Assembly: GCA_025464045.1 (NCBI GenBank)
Contig: JAODBQ010000606.1
Coordinates: 1-5,865, forward strand
DNA length: 5,865 nt
Direction of reading: 5' to 3'
DNA from: Ilumatobacteraceae bacterium
GTDB taxonomy: Bacteria > Actinomycetota > Acidimicrobiia > Acidimicrobiales > Ilumatobacteraceae
A model generated the notes under the pieces. It ran no database searches. It was not told the origin of the DNA and saw only the letters and a list, made by a program, of their open reading frames with translations. The translations under genes and the position numbers were made by a program. Numbering within the stretch: position 1 is the first letter of the stretch; each line of letters opens with the position of its first letter. This document shows, in pieces, positions 1-5,865 of the stretch.

Positions 1-1
1 G

Positions 2-85
2 TTCGCGATGAGGAAGTCCGTGAACTGGCAGCCGTACTTCGGCATCCCGTACACGCGGATGAACGACATCGCTCCTGCGAGCTGA
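2..85 (+). CDS. C-terminal end of an upstream gene, probably the ABC transporter substrate-binding protein (partial)
   Basis: Frame 2 is open from the window edge to a TGA at 83-85 and encodes 27 residues ending in MNDIAPAS. The end contains RKSVNWQPYFGIPYTRMNDI, which resembles the tail of family 5 (peptide/nickel type) solute-binding proteins, where a short VxWxP segment is followed by an aromatic-rich end. The position directly before the two permease genes, on the same strand, is where such operons usually carry the binding protein, which would capture the substrate outside the membrane. It is separated from permease 1 by 86 bases holding a strong hairpin. The fragment is too short for firm family assignment: that it is a coding end is fairly likely, while its being a binding protein rests mainly on context. 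Confidence 0.55.
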   Translation, partial: FAMRKSVNWQPYFGIPYTRMNDIAPAS

Positions 86-94
86 CAGACCCCG

Positions 95-125
95 GCCCGG
101 CTGCCGCGTGACGCGGCAGTCGGGC
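95..125 (+). terminator. Strong GC hairpin between the upstream gene and the permease genes; attenuator or mRNA-stabilising element
   Basis: A long inverted repeat begins 10 bases after the TGA of the upstream gene. The arm GCCCGGCTGCCGCG (95-108) pairs with CGCGGCAGTCGGGC (112-125) around a 3-base TGA loop, giving 14 stem pairs, 13 Watson-Crick and one G-T (100/120). No T-tract follows (next bases are GGACGGTC), so it is not a canonical intrinsic terminator, although U-poor hairpins are common in GC-rich actinobacteria. In transport operons a hairpin just after the binding-protein gene commonly protects its mRNA 3' end or partly terminates transcription, so that more binding protein than membrane components is made. 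That role is inference here. Confidence 0.7.
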
Positions 126-157
126 GGACGGTCACCCATCCGAACCGTGCGCACCAG

Positions 158-166
158 AAAGGAGGT
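158..166 (+). promoter_or_regulatory. Strong ribosome binding site for permease 1
   Basis: AAAGGAGGT is a nearly complete complement to the 3' end of 16S rRNA and ends 5 bases before the ATG at 172. It is the strongest Shine-Dalgarno sequence in the window and fixes the start of permease 1. It also shows that translation of the membrane-component block starts independently, not by coupling to the upstream gene across the hairpin. Confidence 0.9.
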
Positions 167-171
167 CGGCG

Positions 172-1104
172 ATGAACGTCGTCCGTCGCGTCGCGCTCAT
201 CCTCGTGTCCGCCATCGTCAGCCTGGTCGGTGTGCTGACGCTCGTCTTCGTGCTCGCCCGGCTCAGCGGCGATCCGGCGAAGCTGATGGCGCCTCCCAAC
301 GCGCCGCAGTCGCAGATCGATCTGACGCGGGCGCAGCTCGGCCTGGATCGTCCGCTGATCCGCCAGTACGGCTCGTTCCTCAGGGACGCGGTCCACGGTG
401 ACTTCGGCAAGTCGTACTACTGGCACCAGAGCGCGGCGAGCCTCGTCTGGGACCACCTCCCGTCGACGTTGGCGCTTGCTGCCGTCGCCGCCACGTTCGC
501 GATCATCCTCGGCGTCGGCGCAGGGCTCGTCGCGTCGAGCTACCGCGGTCGTCTCCCGGACCGCGTGATGATGACGGGCTCGCTCGTCGGTCAGGCGGTC
601 CCGGCGTTCTGGATGGCGCCGGTGCTGATCCTGCTCGTCTCGGTGAAGCTCGGTTGGACGCCCACCGGCGGGATGAACGGCTGGCGTTCGTTCGTCCTGC
701 CGATGATCGCGCTCGGGTCGTTCCAACTCGCGGTGATCTTCCGGATCACGCGCGCCTCCGCGCTCGAGGTCCAATCACAGGACCACGTACGCCTCGGACG
801 GGCGAAGGGACTCGGCAAGGGCCGGCTGGCGATCTCCCACATCCTCCCGAGCACTGCGCTGCCGGTGATCACGGTGGCCGGCCTGTCCGTGGCGAGCCTG
901 ATCGGCGGTTCGGTCATCGTCGAACGGATCTTCTCGTGGCCGGGCCTCGGCAACCTCATGATCGACGCGGTCGAGCAACGCGACTTCCCCGTCGTGCAGG
1001 CCATCGCCGTCGTCTACGCGGTCGCGTTCATCACCATCAACACCCTGGTCGACCTGCTCTACGAGCTGGCCGACCCGCGCACCAGAACGGCGGTGGTCCG
1101 ATGA
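172..1104 (+). CDS. ABC transporter permease, DppB/OppB type (peptide/nickel family)
   Basis: This 310-residue inner-membrane protein would form half of the translocation channel of a Dpp/Opp-type importer. The layout fits the binding-protein-dependent permease family: TM1 at about 7-29; a periplasmic section with LGLDRPLIRQY (56-66) and GDFGKSY (76-82), which are family hallmarks; then hydrophobic segments near 98-121, 132-160, 174-192, 231-254 and 275-298. The cytoplasmic EAA loop, which docks on the ATPase, is around 203-226 (DHVRLGRAKGLG to HILP). Other family signatures are VERIFSWPGLGNLM (250-263), RDFPVVQ (270-276) and the ending DLLYELADPRTR (294-305). Length is normal. The ATG is fixed by the strong ribosome binding site at 158-166. 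Its TGA overlaps the next gene's ATG by 4 bases. Substrate cannot be read from the sequence. Confidence 0.96.
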   Translation: MNVVRRVALILVSAIVSLVGVLTLVFVLARLSGDPAKLMAPPNAPQSQIDLTRAQLGLDRPLIRQYGSFLRDAVHGDFGKSYYWHQSAASLVWDHLPSTLALAAVAATFAIILGVGAGLVASSYRGRLPDRVMMTGSLVGQAVPAFWMAPVLILLVSVKLGWTPTGGMNGWRSFVLPMIALGSFQLAVIFRITRASALEVQSQDHVRLGRAKGLGKGRLAISHILPSTALPVITVAGLSVASLIGGSVIVERIFSWPGLGNLMIDAVEQRDFPVVQAIAVVYAVAFITINTLVDLLYELADPRTRTAVVR

Positions 1105-2006
1105 CCCACGTCCTCGCTGCCGAGGTCTCGATCGGCGCGGTCCCGCCCGAGCCGTCCGTGGCACGTCGCCGTGGTCGTGGCCGGCGGCCGACGTTCGCCG
1201 TCGTCATCGCGACGGTCGTCGTCGCCATCGCCGTGATCACCGCCGTCACCGGCAGCTTGCTGGCTCCGAAGGATCCCGGCAAGCAGCGGTTGCGCGACAC
1301 GTTGATCCCGCCGATGCGCAGCGGACGGTTCGGTCGTTACGTGCTCGGCTCCGACGAGCTCGGCCGGGACGTGCTCTCGCGGCTGATCGCGGGCACGAGA
1401 CCGCTGCTGCTCGTGGTCGTCGTCAGCGTCGCGGCGGCAGCGTTGTTCGGGCTCGTGTGGGGTTTGATCGCCGGGACGGGCGGACGCGTGGTGCCGACCG
1501 TGATGATGCGCATCGCCGACATGCAGTTGTCGATCCCTCCGGTGATCCTGGCCGTGATCCTCGCGGTCGTGTTCGATCCGGGGGTGCGCACGAGCATCGT
1601 CGCGATCTCGCTCGTCACCTGGCCGTCGTACGCCCGCGTGGTCCGCGCCGAGACGCTGAAGGTCCGCTCCTCCGACTACGTCGCGCTGGCGAGGGTGGCG
1701 GGCCTCGGCAAGATCAGGGTGCTGCGCCACCACATCCTGCCGAACATCATGAACAGCTTCGTGGTGCTGTGCACGCTGCAGCTGGCCACCGCGATCATCT
1801 TCGCCGCCGCGCTGTCGTTCCTCGGCGTCGGTGTGCAAGCGCCGCGCCCGGACTGGGGCAACATGCTCGCCGGCGGGACCAAGTACCTCGACTCGTGGTG
1901 GCTGGTGGTCGTGCCCGGCGTCGCGATCACCATCCTCGTGCTGTCGCTCAACGTGATCGGTGACCACGTGCGCGACCGCTTCGATCCGCGACGGGCTGCG
2001 CTGTGA
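1101..2006 (+). CDS. ABC transporter permease, DppC/OppC type
   Basis: This is the partner permease, 301 residues. The N-terminus is a cytoplasmic stretch ending in the basic run ARRRGRGRR (21-29), followed by TM1 (about 31-55). Next come the OppC-type signature LGSDELGRDVLSRLIAGTR (82-100), hydrophobic segments near 101-124, 142-180, 219-241 and 266-287, an EAA loop around 192-214 (SDYVALARVAGLG to HILP), PDWGNMLAGG (250-259) and the typical end LNVIGDHVRDRFDPR (283-297). The frame is open upstream to 654, but that extension runs inside permease 1 and looks nothing like a permease. The ATG at 1101, giving an ATGA overlap with permease 1, yields the normal family length. There is no clear Shine-Dalgarno sequence before it, so it is probably translated by coupling to permease 1, giving matched amounts of the two subunits. 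Confidence 0.96.
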   Translation: MTHVLAAEVSIGAVPPEPSVARRRGRGRRPTFAVVIATVVVAIAVITAVTGSLLAPKDPGKQRLRDTLIPPMRSGRFGRYVLGSDELGRDVLSRLIAGTRPLLLVVVVSVAAAALFGLVWGLIAGTGGRVVPTVMMRIADMQLSIPPVILAVILAVVFDPGVRTSIVAISLVTWPSYARVVRAETLKVRSSDYVALARVAGLGKIRVLRHHILPNIMNSFVVLCTLQLATAIIFAAALSFLGVGVQAPRPDWGNMLAGGTKYLDSWWLVVVPGVAITILVLSLNVIGDHVRDRFDPRRAAL

Positions 2007-3022
2007 CGGCGTCGACGACCACGTCGGACGTGCCGGCGGCGACGGCGCCGGGCGATCCTCTGCTGCAGATCAGCAACCTGAGCGTCGAGGCGTCGACGTC
2101 GGCCGGCACGGTGCGCCTCGTCGACGGGCTCGACTTCGAGATGCGTCGCGGCGAGGTCCGTGCGATCGTCGGCGAATCGGGCAGCGGCAAGTCCACGGTC
2201 TGCCTGGCGATCCTGCGGCTGCTCGCCGAGAACGCACGCATCTCCAGTGGGACCATCACCTTCGACGGAGAACGCATCGACGACGCCCGCGAGCCCGCGC
2301 TGCGCCAGATGCGCGGGCGGAAGATCGGCATCGTCTTCCAGGACCCGCTGAGCGCGCTCGACCCCGTTCGGCGAATCGGTCCGCAGCTCGGCGAGGCGCG
2401 TCGCGTCCACGGCCTCGGGTCCCGCGGCCAGGTCGCCGGATGGGTGCGCGAGACGTTGGGCTCGCTGGGGTTCAGCAACCCCGCGCGTTCGGCGAGGTCG
2501 TTCCCGAACATGCTCAGCGGCGGGATGCGCCAGCGGGTCTGCGTCGGGATCGCGTTCAGTGCCGAACCGAAGCTGGTCATCGCCGACGAACCGACCACCG
2601 CACTCGACGTGAGCCTGCAGGGCCGCCTGCTGCGGCTGCTGCTCGCCCGGCGCGAGGCCTCCGGCACCGCCGTGCTCCTCGTCAGCCACGACGTCGCCGT
2701 GGTGCGCGCCGTGGCCGACCGCGTCACCGTGATGTTCGGCGGGATGGCACTGGAGGAGGGTCCGGCCGCCGACGTGTTCGCTGCACCGGGCAGTCCCTAC
2801 ACGGCAGCCCTGCTCGCCAGCGTGCCGACGATGTCGCCCGAGCGGCGGCGGGCGCGGATGAGCACGATCCCGGTCGCCACGGTGGCGCCGAGCCCGAGCG
2901 GCTGCCCGTTCGCGGGTCGCTGCCGGCGCGAGGTCGACGCCTGCAGGCAGGCGCCGCCACCGACGGTCTGGCTCGCACCGGCGCACCACGTGCGCTGCTT
3001 CAACCCGGAGCGTCAGCCATGA
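2003..3022 (+). CDS. ABC transporter ATP-binding protein, DppD/OppD type, with C-terminal four-cysteine motif
   Basis: This 339-residue cytoplasmic ATPase is one of two that power the importer. All nucleotide-binding motifs are intact: Walker A GESGSGKST (57-65), Q-loop Q113 in VFQDP, signature LSGGMRQRV (171-179), Walker B LVIADEP with catalytic E196, D-loop ALD (200-202) and H-loop H229. The C-terminal oligopeptide/dipeptide-transporter extension carries C301, C307, C314 and C332 (CX5CX6CX17C), the arrangement that binds a [4Fe-4S] cluster in characterised DppD/OppD proteins. The start is GTG at 2003, overlapping the permease 2 stop as GTGA. The next in-frame ATG (2138) would remove the first strands of the domain. 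The first 20 residues are a low-complexity Ser/Thr/Ala-rich lead. A GTG at 2030 is a possible alternative start. Its stop overlaps ATPase 2 by 4 bases. Confidence 0.95.
   Translation: MTASTTTSDVPAATAPGDPLLQISNLSVEASTSAGTVRLVDGLDFEMRRGEVRAIVGESGSGKSTVCLAILRLLAENARISSGTITFDGERIDDAREPALRQMRGRKIGIVFQDPLSALDPVRRIGPQLGEARRVHGLGSRGQVAGWVRETLGSLGFSNPARSARSFPNMLSGGMRQRVCVGIAFSAEPKLVIADEPTTALDVSLQGRLLRLLLARREASGTAVLLVSHDVAVVRAVADRVTVMFGGMALEEGPAADVFAAPGSPYTAALLASVPTMSPERRRARMSTIPVATVAPSPSGCPFAGRCRREVDACRQAPPPTVWLAPAHHVRCFNPERQP
3007..3010 (+). promoter_or_regulatory. Ribosome binding site for ATPase 2
   Basis: GGAG lies inside the end of the ATPase 1 gene, 8 bases before the ATG at 3019. It supports 3019 as the start of ATPase 2 over any reading of the longer open frame that extends upstream to 1960. 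Confidence 0.6.
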
Positions 3023-4032
3023 ACCTCGCGGCGGACGACGCGATCCTCACCGCCGACGCGATCGGCAAGACGTTCGGTCGCGGCACGCGCGCCAACGTCG
3101 CGGTGCAGCCGACGAACGTGTCGTTCCGCCGGGGCCGATCGATCGGCATCGCCGGCGAGAGCGGCAGCGGCAAGAGCACGCTGCTCCGACTGCTCCTCGG
3201 GCTGGAGGCGCCGACGGCCGGCGCGGTGCGCTTCGAGGGCATGCCGATCGCGTCGCTCACGCGCGCCGAGCACCGTCGCTACCGAGCCACGGTGCAGGCG
3301 GTGTTCCAGGACCCGGGTGGCTCGCTCGACCCGCGCCTGCACATCTGGCAGCTGATCACCGAACCGGCGTGGGCGACCGGCGGCCTCACCCGCAGGTCGC
3401 GGCGCGAGCTCGCCGCCCGGCTCCTCCACGAGGTCGACCTCCCCGAGCGGTTCGCCGACCGCCTGCCACATCAGCTCAGCGGCGGCGAACGTCAGCGGGT
3501 CGCGATCGCCCGCGCCGTCTCGTCGTCGCCGCAGCTCGTCCTGCTCGACGAGCCGGTGACGTCGCTCGACGTCTCCGTGCGCGGTGCGATCATCAACCTG
3601 CTCGCCGATCGAGGCGCGGAGCTGACCTATGCCGTCGTGTCCCACGACCTGACCGTCATCGCCCATCTCACCGATGAGCTGCTGATCATGTACCAGGGCT
3701 TCGTGGTCGAGCGCGGACCGACCGACGCGATCCTCGACGCCCCGCGGCATCCGTACTCGCAGGCGCTCGTCGCCGCCGTCCACGATCCGCTGCACGACAC
3801 CGGCTACGACAGTGACGTGCCTGCCGGCGCCGGCGCGTGCCCGTTCATCAACCGCTGCCCGTTCGCGATGGAGCAGTGCGTGGTGATGCCGGATCCGGTC
3901 GGTCAGATCCACCAGGTGCGCTGCCACCTGTACAGCCCCGACGACGGTGAGGACACCACGCGTGGTGCCCCGCCGCTCGGTTCGTCGGATCCCATCGCAT
4001 CAACCGTCAACGTCACAGGAGCACACCAATGA
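3019..4032 (+). CDS. ABC transporter ATP-binding protein, DppF/OppF type, with C-terminal four-cysteine motif
   Basis: This is the second ATPase of the importer, 337 residues. Motifs are complete: Walker A GESGSGKST (46-54), Q-loop Q97 in VFQDP, signature LSGGERQRV (153-161), Walker B LVLLDEP (173-179) with catalytic E178, D-loop SLD (182-184) and H-loop H209. The LSGGERQRV form and the Walker B followed by VTSLDVSV are typical of the F-type partner. C274, C280, C287 and C302 (CX5CX6CX14C) form the C-terminal cysteine motif, as in ATPase 1 but with a shorter last spacing. About 35 further residues, polar and without recognisable domain, follow C302 and overlie a DNA palindrome at 3951-3970. 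The open frame extends upstream to 1960, but that part overlies ATPase 1 out of frame. The ATG at 3019 has a ribosome binding site and an ATGA overlap with ATPase 1. Confidence 0.95.
   Translation: MNLAADDAILTADAIGKTFGRGTRANVAVQPTNVSFRRGRSIGIAGESGSGKSTLLRLLLGLEAPTAGAVRFEGMPIASLTRAEHRRYRATVQAVFQDPGGSLDPRLHIWQLITEPAWATGGLTRRSRRELAARLLHEVDLPERFADRLPHQLSGGERQRVAIARAVSSSPQLVLLDEPVTSLDVSVRGAIINLLADRGAELTYAVVSHDLTVIAHLTDELLIMYQGFVVERGPTDAILDAPRHPYSQALVAAVHDPLHDTGYDSDVPAGAGACPFINRCPFAMEQCVVMPDPVGQIHQVRCHLYSPDDGEDTTRGAPPLGSSDPIASTVNVTGAHQ
3951..3970. repeat. Near-perfect palindrome in the 3' end of ATPase 2; candidate operator
   Basis: CACCACGCGTGGTG (3954-3967) is a perfect 14-base palindrome. Adding the flanks (GGA on the left, CCC on the right) extends it to 20 bases with a single mismatched pair (3953/3968). 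It lies in the section coding for the unconserved tail of ATPase 2, 61 bases before the ATG of the oxidoreductase gene. Symmetry and size would suit a dimeric regulator such as a TetR-type repressor, but no regulator gene is in the window. A perfect 14-mer palindrome is expected by chance roughly once in 16 kb, so coincidence is quite possible. Confidence 0.35.
4017..4021 (+). promoter_or_regulatory. Ribosome binding site for the LLM-class oxidoreductase
   Basis: AGGAG lies 7 bases before the ATG at 4029, inside the last codons of ATPase 2. It fixes the start of the oxidoreductase and allows translation initiation beyond simple coupling. Confidence 0.8.
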
Positions 4033-5006
4033 ACCGATACGCGATGAGCGTTCCACTGCCGGGTCCGTTCTCGGCGCAGCGCGAGCTGTTCGGTCGGCTG
4101 CAGGATCTCGGCTACACCGACCTGTGGTCGAGCGAGACCGCCGGATACGACGCGTTCACCCCACTCGCGCTCGCCTCGGAGTGGGCGCCGGAGATGCGCC
4201 TCGGCACCGCCGTCGTGCCGGTGTTCACGCGCGGTCCCGCGCTCCTCGCGCAGACGGTCGCGACGATCGCCGAGGCGGCCCCCGGGCGGTTCGTGCTCGG
4301 GATCGGCGCATCGTCGAACGTGATCGTCGAACGCTGGAACGCCCAACCGTTCGATCGTCCGTTCTCGCGGACGCGGGACGTGCTGCGGTTCCTGCGCAGC
4401 GCACTCGCGGGCGAGAAGGTCTCGCGCCGCTACGACACGTTCGAGGTGTCCGGGTTCCGGCTCGGCGTCGTGCCCGAGCAGGCGCCGCCGATCCTCGTCG
4501 CGGCGCTGCGCGAGCGGATGCTGCGCCTCGGCGGCACCGAGGCCGACGGTGTCATCCTCAACTGGCTCTCGGCCGAGGACGTCGGCAAGGTCGCCCCGCT
4601 CGTGCACGAGGGCGGCGCCGACAAGGAGATCGTCTGCCGCATCTTCGTCTGCCCGACGGACGATCCCGCGGCGCGGGACCAGGCCCGCCAGTTCGTCACG
4701 AGCTACCTCAACGTGCCGGTGTACGCGGACTACCAACGGTTCCTCGGACGCGGTGAGCTGCTCCGGCCGATGCAGGAGCTGTGGCAGGCCGGCGACCGCA
4801 AGGGTGCGTTGGCCGCGGTCCCGGAGCAGGTGATCGACGATCTGATCGTCCTCGGCACGCCGAGCGAGTGCCAGGCGCGGATCCAGCAGTACGTCGAACG
4901 CGGCGTGACCACGCCGATGTTGGCGATCATGCCGTGGGGTGTGCCCTCGGCGGAGGCCATCGCGGCCTTGGCGCCAGCGAACGTCGAGGCCGCGCATGGT
5001 GCCTGA
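4029..5006 (+). CDS. LLM-class (luciferase-like) oxidoreductase, probably F420-dependent, Rv3093c-like
   Basis: This 325-residue soluble flavin/deazaflavin enzyme of the bacterial-luciferase superfamily (TIM-barrel fold) is about the usual length. Features seen in order: N-terminal strand then GYTDLWSSE (28-36); LGTAVVPVFTRGPALLAQ (58-75), the second barrel region where this family's cofactor site begins; PGRFVLGIGASS (85-96); RTRDVLRFLRSALAGEKV (114-131); ILVAALRERMLRLGGTEADG (155-174) followed by VILNWLSA (175-182); and a C-terminal GTPSECQARI helix (276-285). The overall pattern matches the mycobacterial Rv3093c-type probable F420-dependent oxidoreductases; use of F420 and not FMN is inferred from the family. 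Such enzymes transfer hydride to or from small organic substrates. Here the substrate is unknown, but the gene is locked into the transporter operon by a 4-base ATGA overlap with ATPase 2, suggesting action on the imported compound. Confidence 0.92.
   Translation: MNRYAMSVPLPGPFSAQRELFGRLQDLGYTDLWSSETAGYDAFTPLALASEWAPEMRLGTAVVPVFTRGPALLAQTVATIAEAAPGRFVLGIGASSNVIVERWNAQPFDRPFSRTRDVLRFLRSALAGEKVSRRYDTFEVSGFRLGVVPEQAPPILVAALRERMLRLGGTEADGVILNWLSAEDVGKVAPLVHEGGADKEIVCRIFVCPTDDPAARDQARQFVTSYLNVPVYADYQRFLGRGELLRPMQELWQAGDRKGALAAVPEQVIDDLIVLGTPSECQARIQQYVERGVTTPMLAIMPWGVPSAEAIAALAPANVEAAHGA
4986..4989 (+). promoter_or_regulatory. Weak ribosome binding site for the acyl-CoA ligase
   Basis: GAGG stands 6 bases before the ATG at 4996, within the end of the oxidoreductase gene. 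It favours ATG 4996 over the adjacent GTG at 4999 as start. Confidence 0.5.
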
Positions 5007-5865
5007 GATCGGCACATTCCTACCGGAGCTGGTCGCCCGGCGTGGCCGGTCCGATCGTCGCCACGACGTCTACCTGGAGGAGGTCGGCGGACGCCGGCTG
5101 GACTGGGCGGAGGCCGATCGCGAGGGCGACGCGTGGGCATCCCAGCTCTCCGCGGCCGGGGTCGGCGAGGGCGACCGCGTGCTCACGATGCTGCCGACCT
5201 GCGCAACCGGCGTCACGGTCTGGGTCGGCGTCGGCCGGCTCGGGGCGATCGAGGTCCCGATCAACACCGAGCTCGTCGGCACGCTGCTGCAGCACGTCGT
5301 CGACACCGCCGGTGCCACCGCGGCGATCGTGTCGGTGCGGTTCCTCGATGTCGTCGTGCCGTGCCTGCGCGCGGCAGGCGTGCGCCACCTGTTCGTGCCC
5401 GATGCGGATCCGTCCGACCGCGCCGTGCACGCCGGCCGCGCGGCGCTCGCGAGCGTCGTCGGCGGACCACCGGAGCTGGTCGCCCCCGTCGTCCATCGTC
5501 GGTGCGCACCGTGGGACACCGCGCTGATCCTGTTCACGTCGGGGACGACGGGCCCGTCGAAGGGCGTCGTCGTCCCATGGGGCCAGATGGAGGAGACCTG
5601 CATCGGCTCGATCCCACTCGATGATCTCGGCGCGGATGACGTCTACTACTGCCCGTTCGGGATGGCCCACGTCACCGCCCGCTCGGCCGCGTACCTGATG
5701 GCGATGCTCGGCGGGCGGCTGGTGCTGCGCGAGCGGTTCAGCACCTCTTCGTACTTGACCGATGTTGCCGACCATGGTTGCACGACGACGGTGATGATGG
5801 GCACTATGGCGCACTTCCTAGCCCAGCAGCCACCATCCGACGAGGACGCGGCCACCCCGCTGCGC
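4996..5865 (+). CDS. AMP-forming acyl-CoA ligase (adenylate-forming, CaiC-like), incomplete at the window end
   Basis: The frame starting at ATG 4996 stays open for 290 codons to the window edge, so the C-terminal part (family length is about 500 residues) lies outside. These enzymes activate a carboxylic acid with ATP to an acyl-adenylate and then form the CoA thioester. The phosphate-binding loop TSGTTGPSKG is at 181-190. Family-typical stretches are GVGEGDRVLTMLPTC (55-69), GRLGAIEVPINTELVG (80-95) and a YYCPFGMAHVTAR section (217-229) resembling the aromatic/His A4 region that shapes the acyl pocket. The VPINTEL form resembles crotonobetaine/carnitine-CoA ligase-like proteins. Core motifs A5 to A10, including the catalytic lysine, are beyond the window. 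It overlaps the oxidoreductase by 11 bases and is evidently part of the same operon. The exact acid substrate is unknown. Confidence 0.92.
   Translation, partial: MVPEIGTFLPELVARRGRSDRRHDVYLEEVGGRRLDWAEADREGDAWASQLSAAGVGEGDRVLTMLPTCATGVTVWVGVGRLGAIEVPINTELVGTLLQHVVDTAGATAAIVSVRFLDVVVPCLRAAGVRHLFVPDADPSDRAVHAGRAALASVVGGPPELVAPVVHRRCAPWDTALILFTSGTTGPSKGVVVPWGQMEETCIGSIPLDDLGADDVYYCPFGMAHVTARSAAYLMAMLGGRLVLRERFSTSSYLTDVADHGCTTTVMMGTMAHFLAQQPPSDEDAATPLR

Noticed and set aside
128..148. Small inverted repeat ACGGT/ACCGT with an 11-base spacer before the permease 1 ribosome binding site
   Set aside because: Only five pairs with a large loop; such matches are expected by chance in this composition.
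654..1100. Possible N-terminal extension of permease 2 from an upstream ATG
   Set aside because: The extension overlies permease 1 in another frame and gives a charged, non-membrane sequence; the ATG at 1101 gives the normal family length and an ATGA overlap.
1059..1967. Reverse-strand open frame of 302 codons over permease 2
   Set aside because: The translation is His/Asp/Arg-rich low-complexity sequence, the usual antisense reading of hydrophobic permease codons, with no ribosome binding site support or domain.
1676..2989. Long reverse-strand open frame of 437 codons over permease 2 and ATPase 1
   Set aside because: It is rich in Arg, Ala and His with no recognisable motif, and lies opposite two genes with full family signatures. 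Long antisense frames are expected in DNA with this third-position GC bias.
1960..3018. Possible fusion or extension of ATPase 2 by 353 residues upstream
   Set aside because: This part is the out-of-frame reading of ATPase 1, which itself has every ABC motif intact; the ATG at 3019 has a ribosome binding site and a 4-base overlap.
3013..3927. Reverse-strand open frame of 304 codons opposite ATPase 2
   Set aside because: It mirrors the ATPase 2 gene almost exactly and has no domain features; a shadow of the real gene.
3903..5015. Reverse-strand open frame of 370 codons opposite the oxidoreductase
   Set aside because: Its composition is dominated by Arg, Asp, His and Leu without motifs, while the forward frame encodes a clear LLM-class enzyme.
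5133..5624. Forward open frame of 163 codons inside the acyl-CoA ligase region
   Set aside because: It is an Arg/Ala/Gly-rich alternate-frame reading; the ligase frame through the same bases carries the adenylation P-loop.

Overview
The window is a compact, all-forward-strand stretch of very GC-rich DNA with strong G/C preference at third codon positions. It carries one operon of peptide/nickel-type (Dpp/Opp) ABC transporter genes that runs on into two metabolic genes. GC content, near-consensus ribosome binding sites, a GTG start and an F420-type luciferase-like oxidoreductase of the Rv3093c type suggest a free-living actinobacterium. An acidimicrobial or related lineage is possible, but this is inference and cannot be fixed from the sequence alone.

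Layout: positions 2-85 hold the last 27 codons of an upstream gene, probably the extracytoplasmic substrate-binding protein. Positions 86-171 are the only real intergenic gap and hold a strong GC hairpin (95-125) followed by a near-perfect Shine-Dalgarno sequence. Then come permease 1 (172-1104, DppB type), permease 2 (1101-2006, DppC type), ATPase 1 (2003-3022, DppD type), ATPase 2 (3019-4032, DppF/OppF type), an LLM-class, probably F420-dependent oxidoreductase (4029-5006), and an AMP-forming acyl-CoA ligase (4996 to the window end, incomplete). Each gene from permease 1 onward overlaps the next: four junctions are 4-base ATGA/GTGA overlaps and the last is an 11-base overlap. This indicates one polycistronic message with translational coupling.

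Working model: the binding protein captures a solute outside the membrane, the two permeases form the channel, and the two ATPases, each with a C-terminal four-cysteine motif of the kind that holds an Fe-S cluster, drive import. Because the oxidoreductase and CoA ligase genes are fused into the same transcriptional unit, the imported solute may be oxidised or reduced and then activated as a CoA thioester. The substrate is not identifiable here. No mobile elements, tRNA/rRNA genes or CRISPR arrays were seen, and no stretch over 300 bases lacks a gene.
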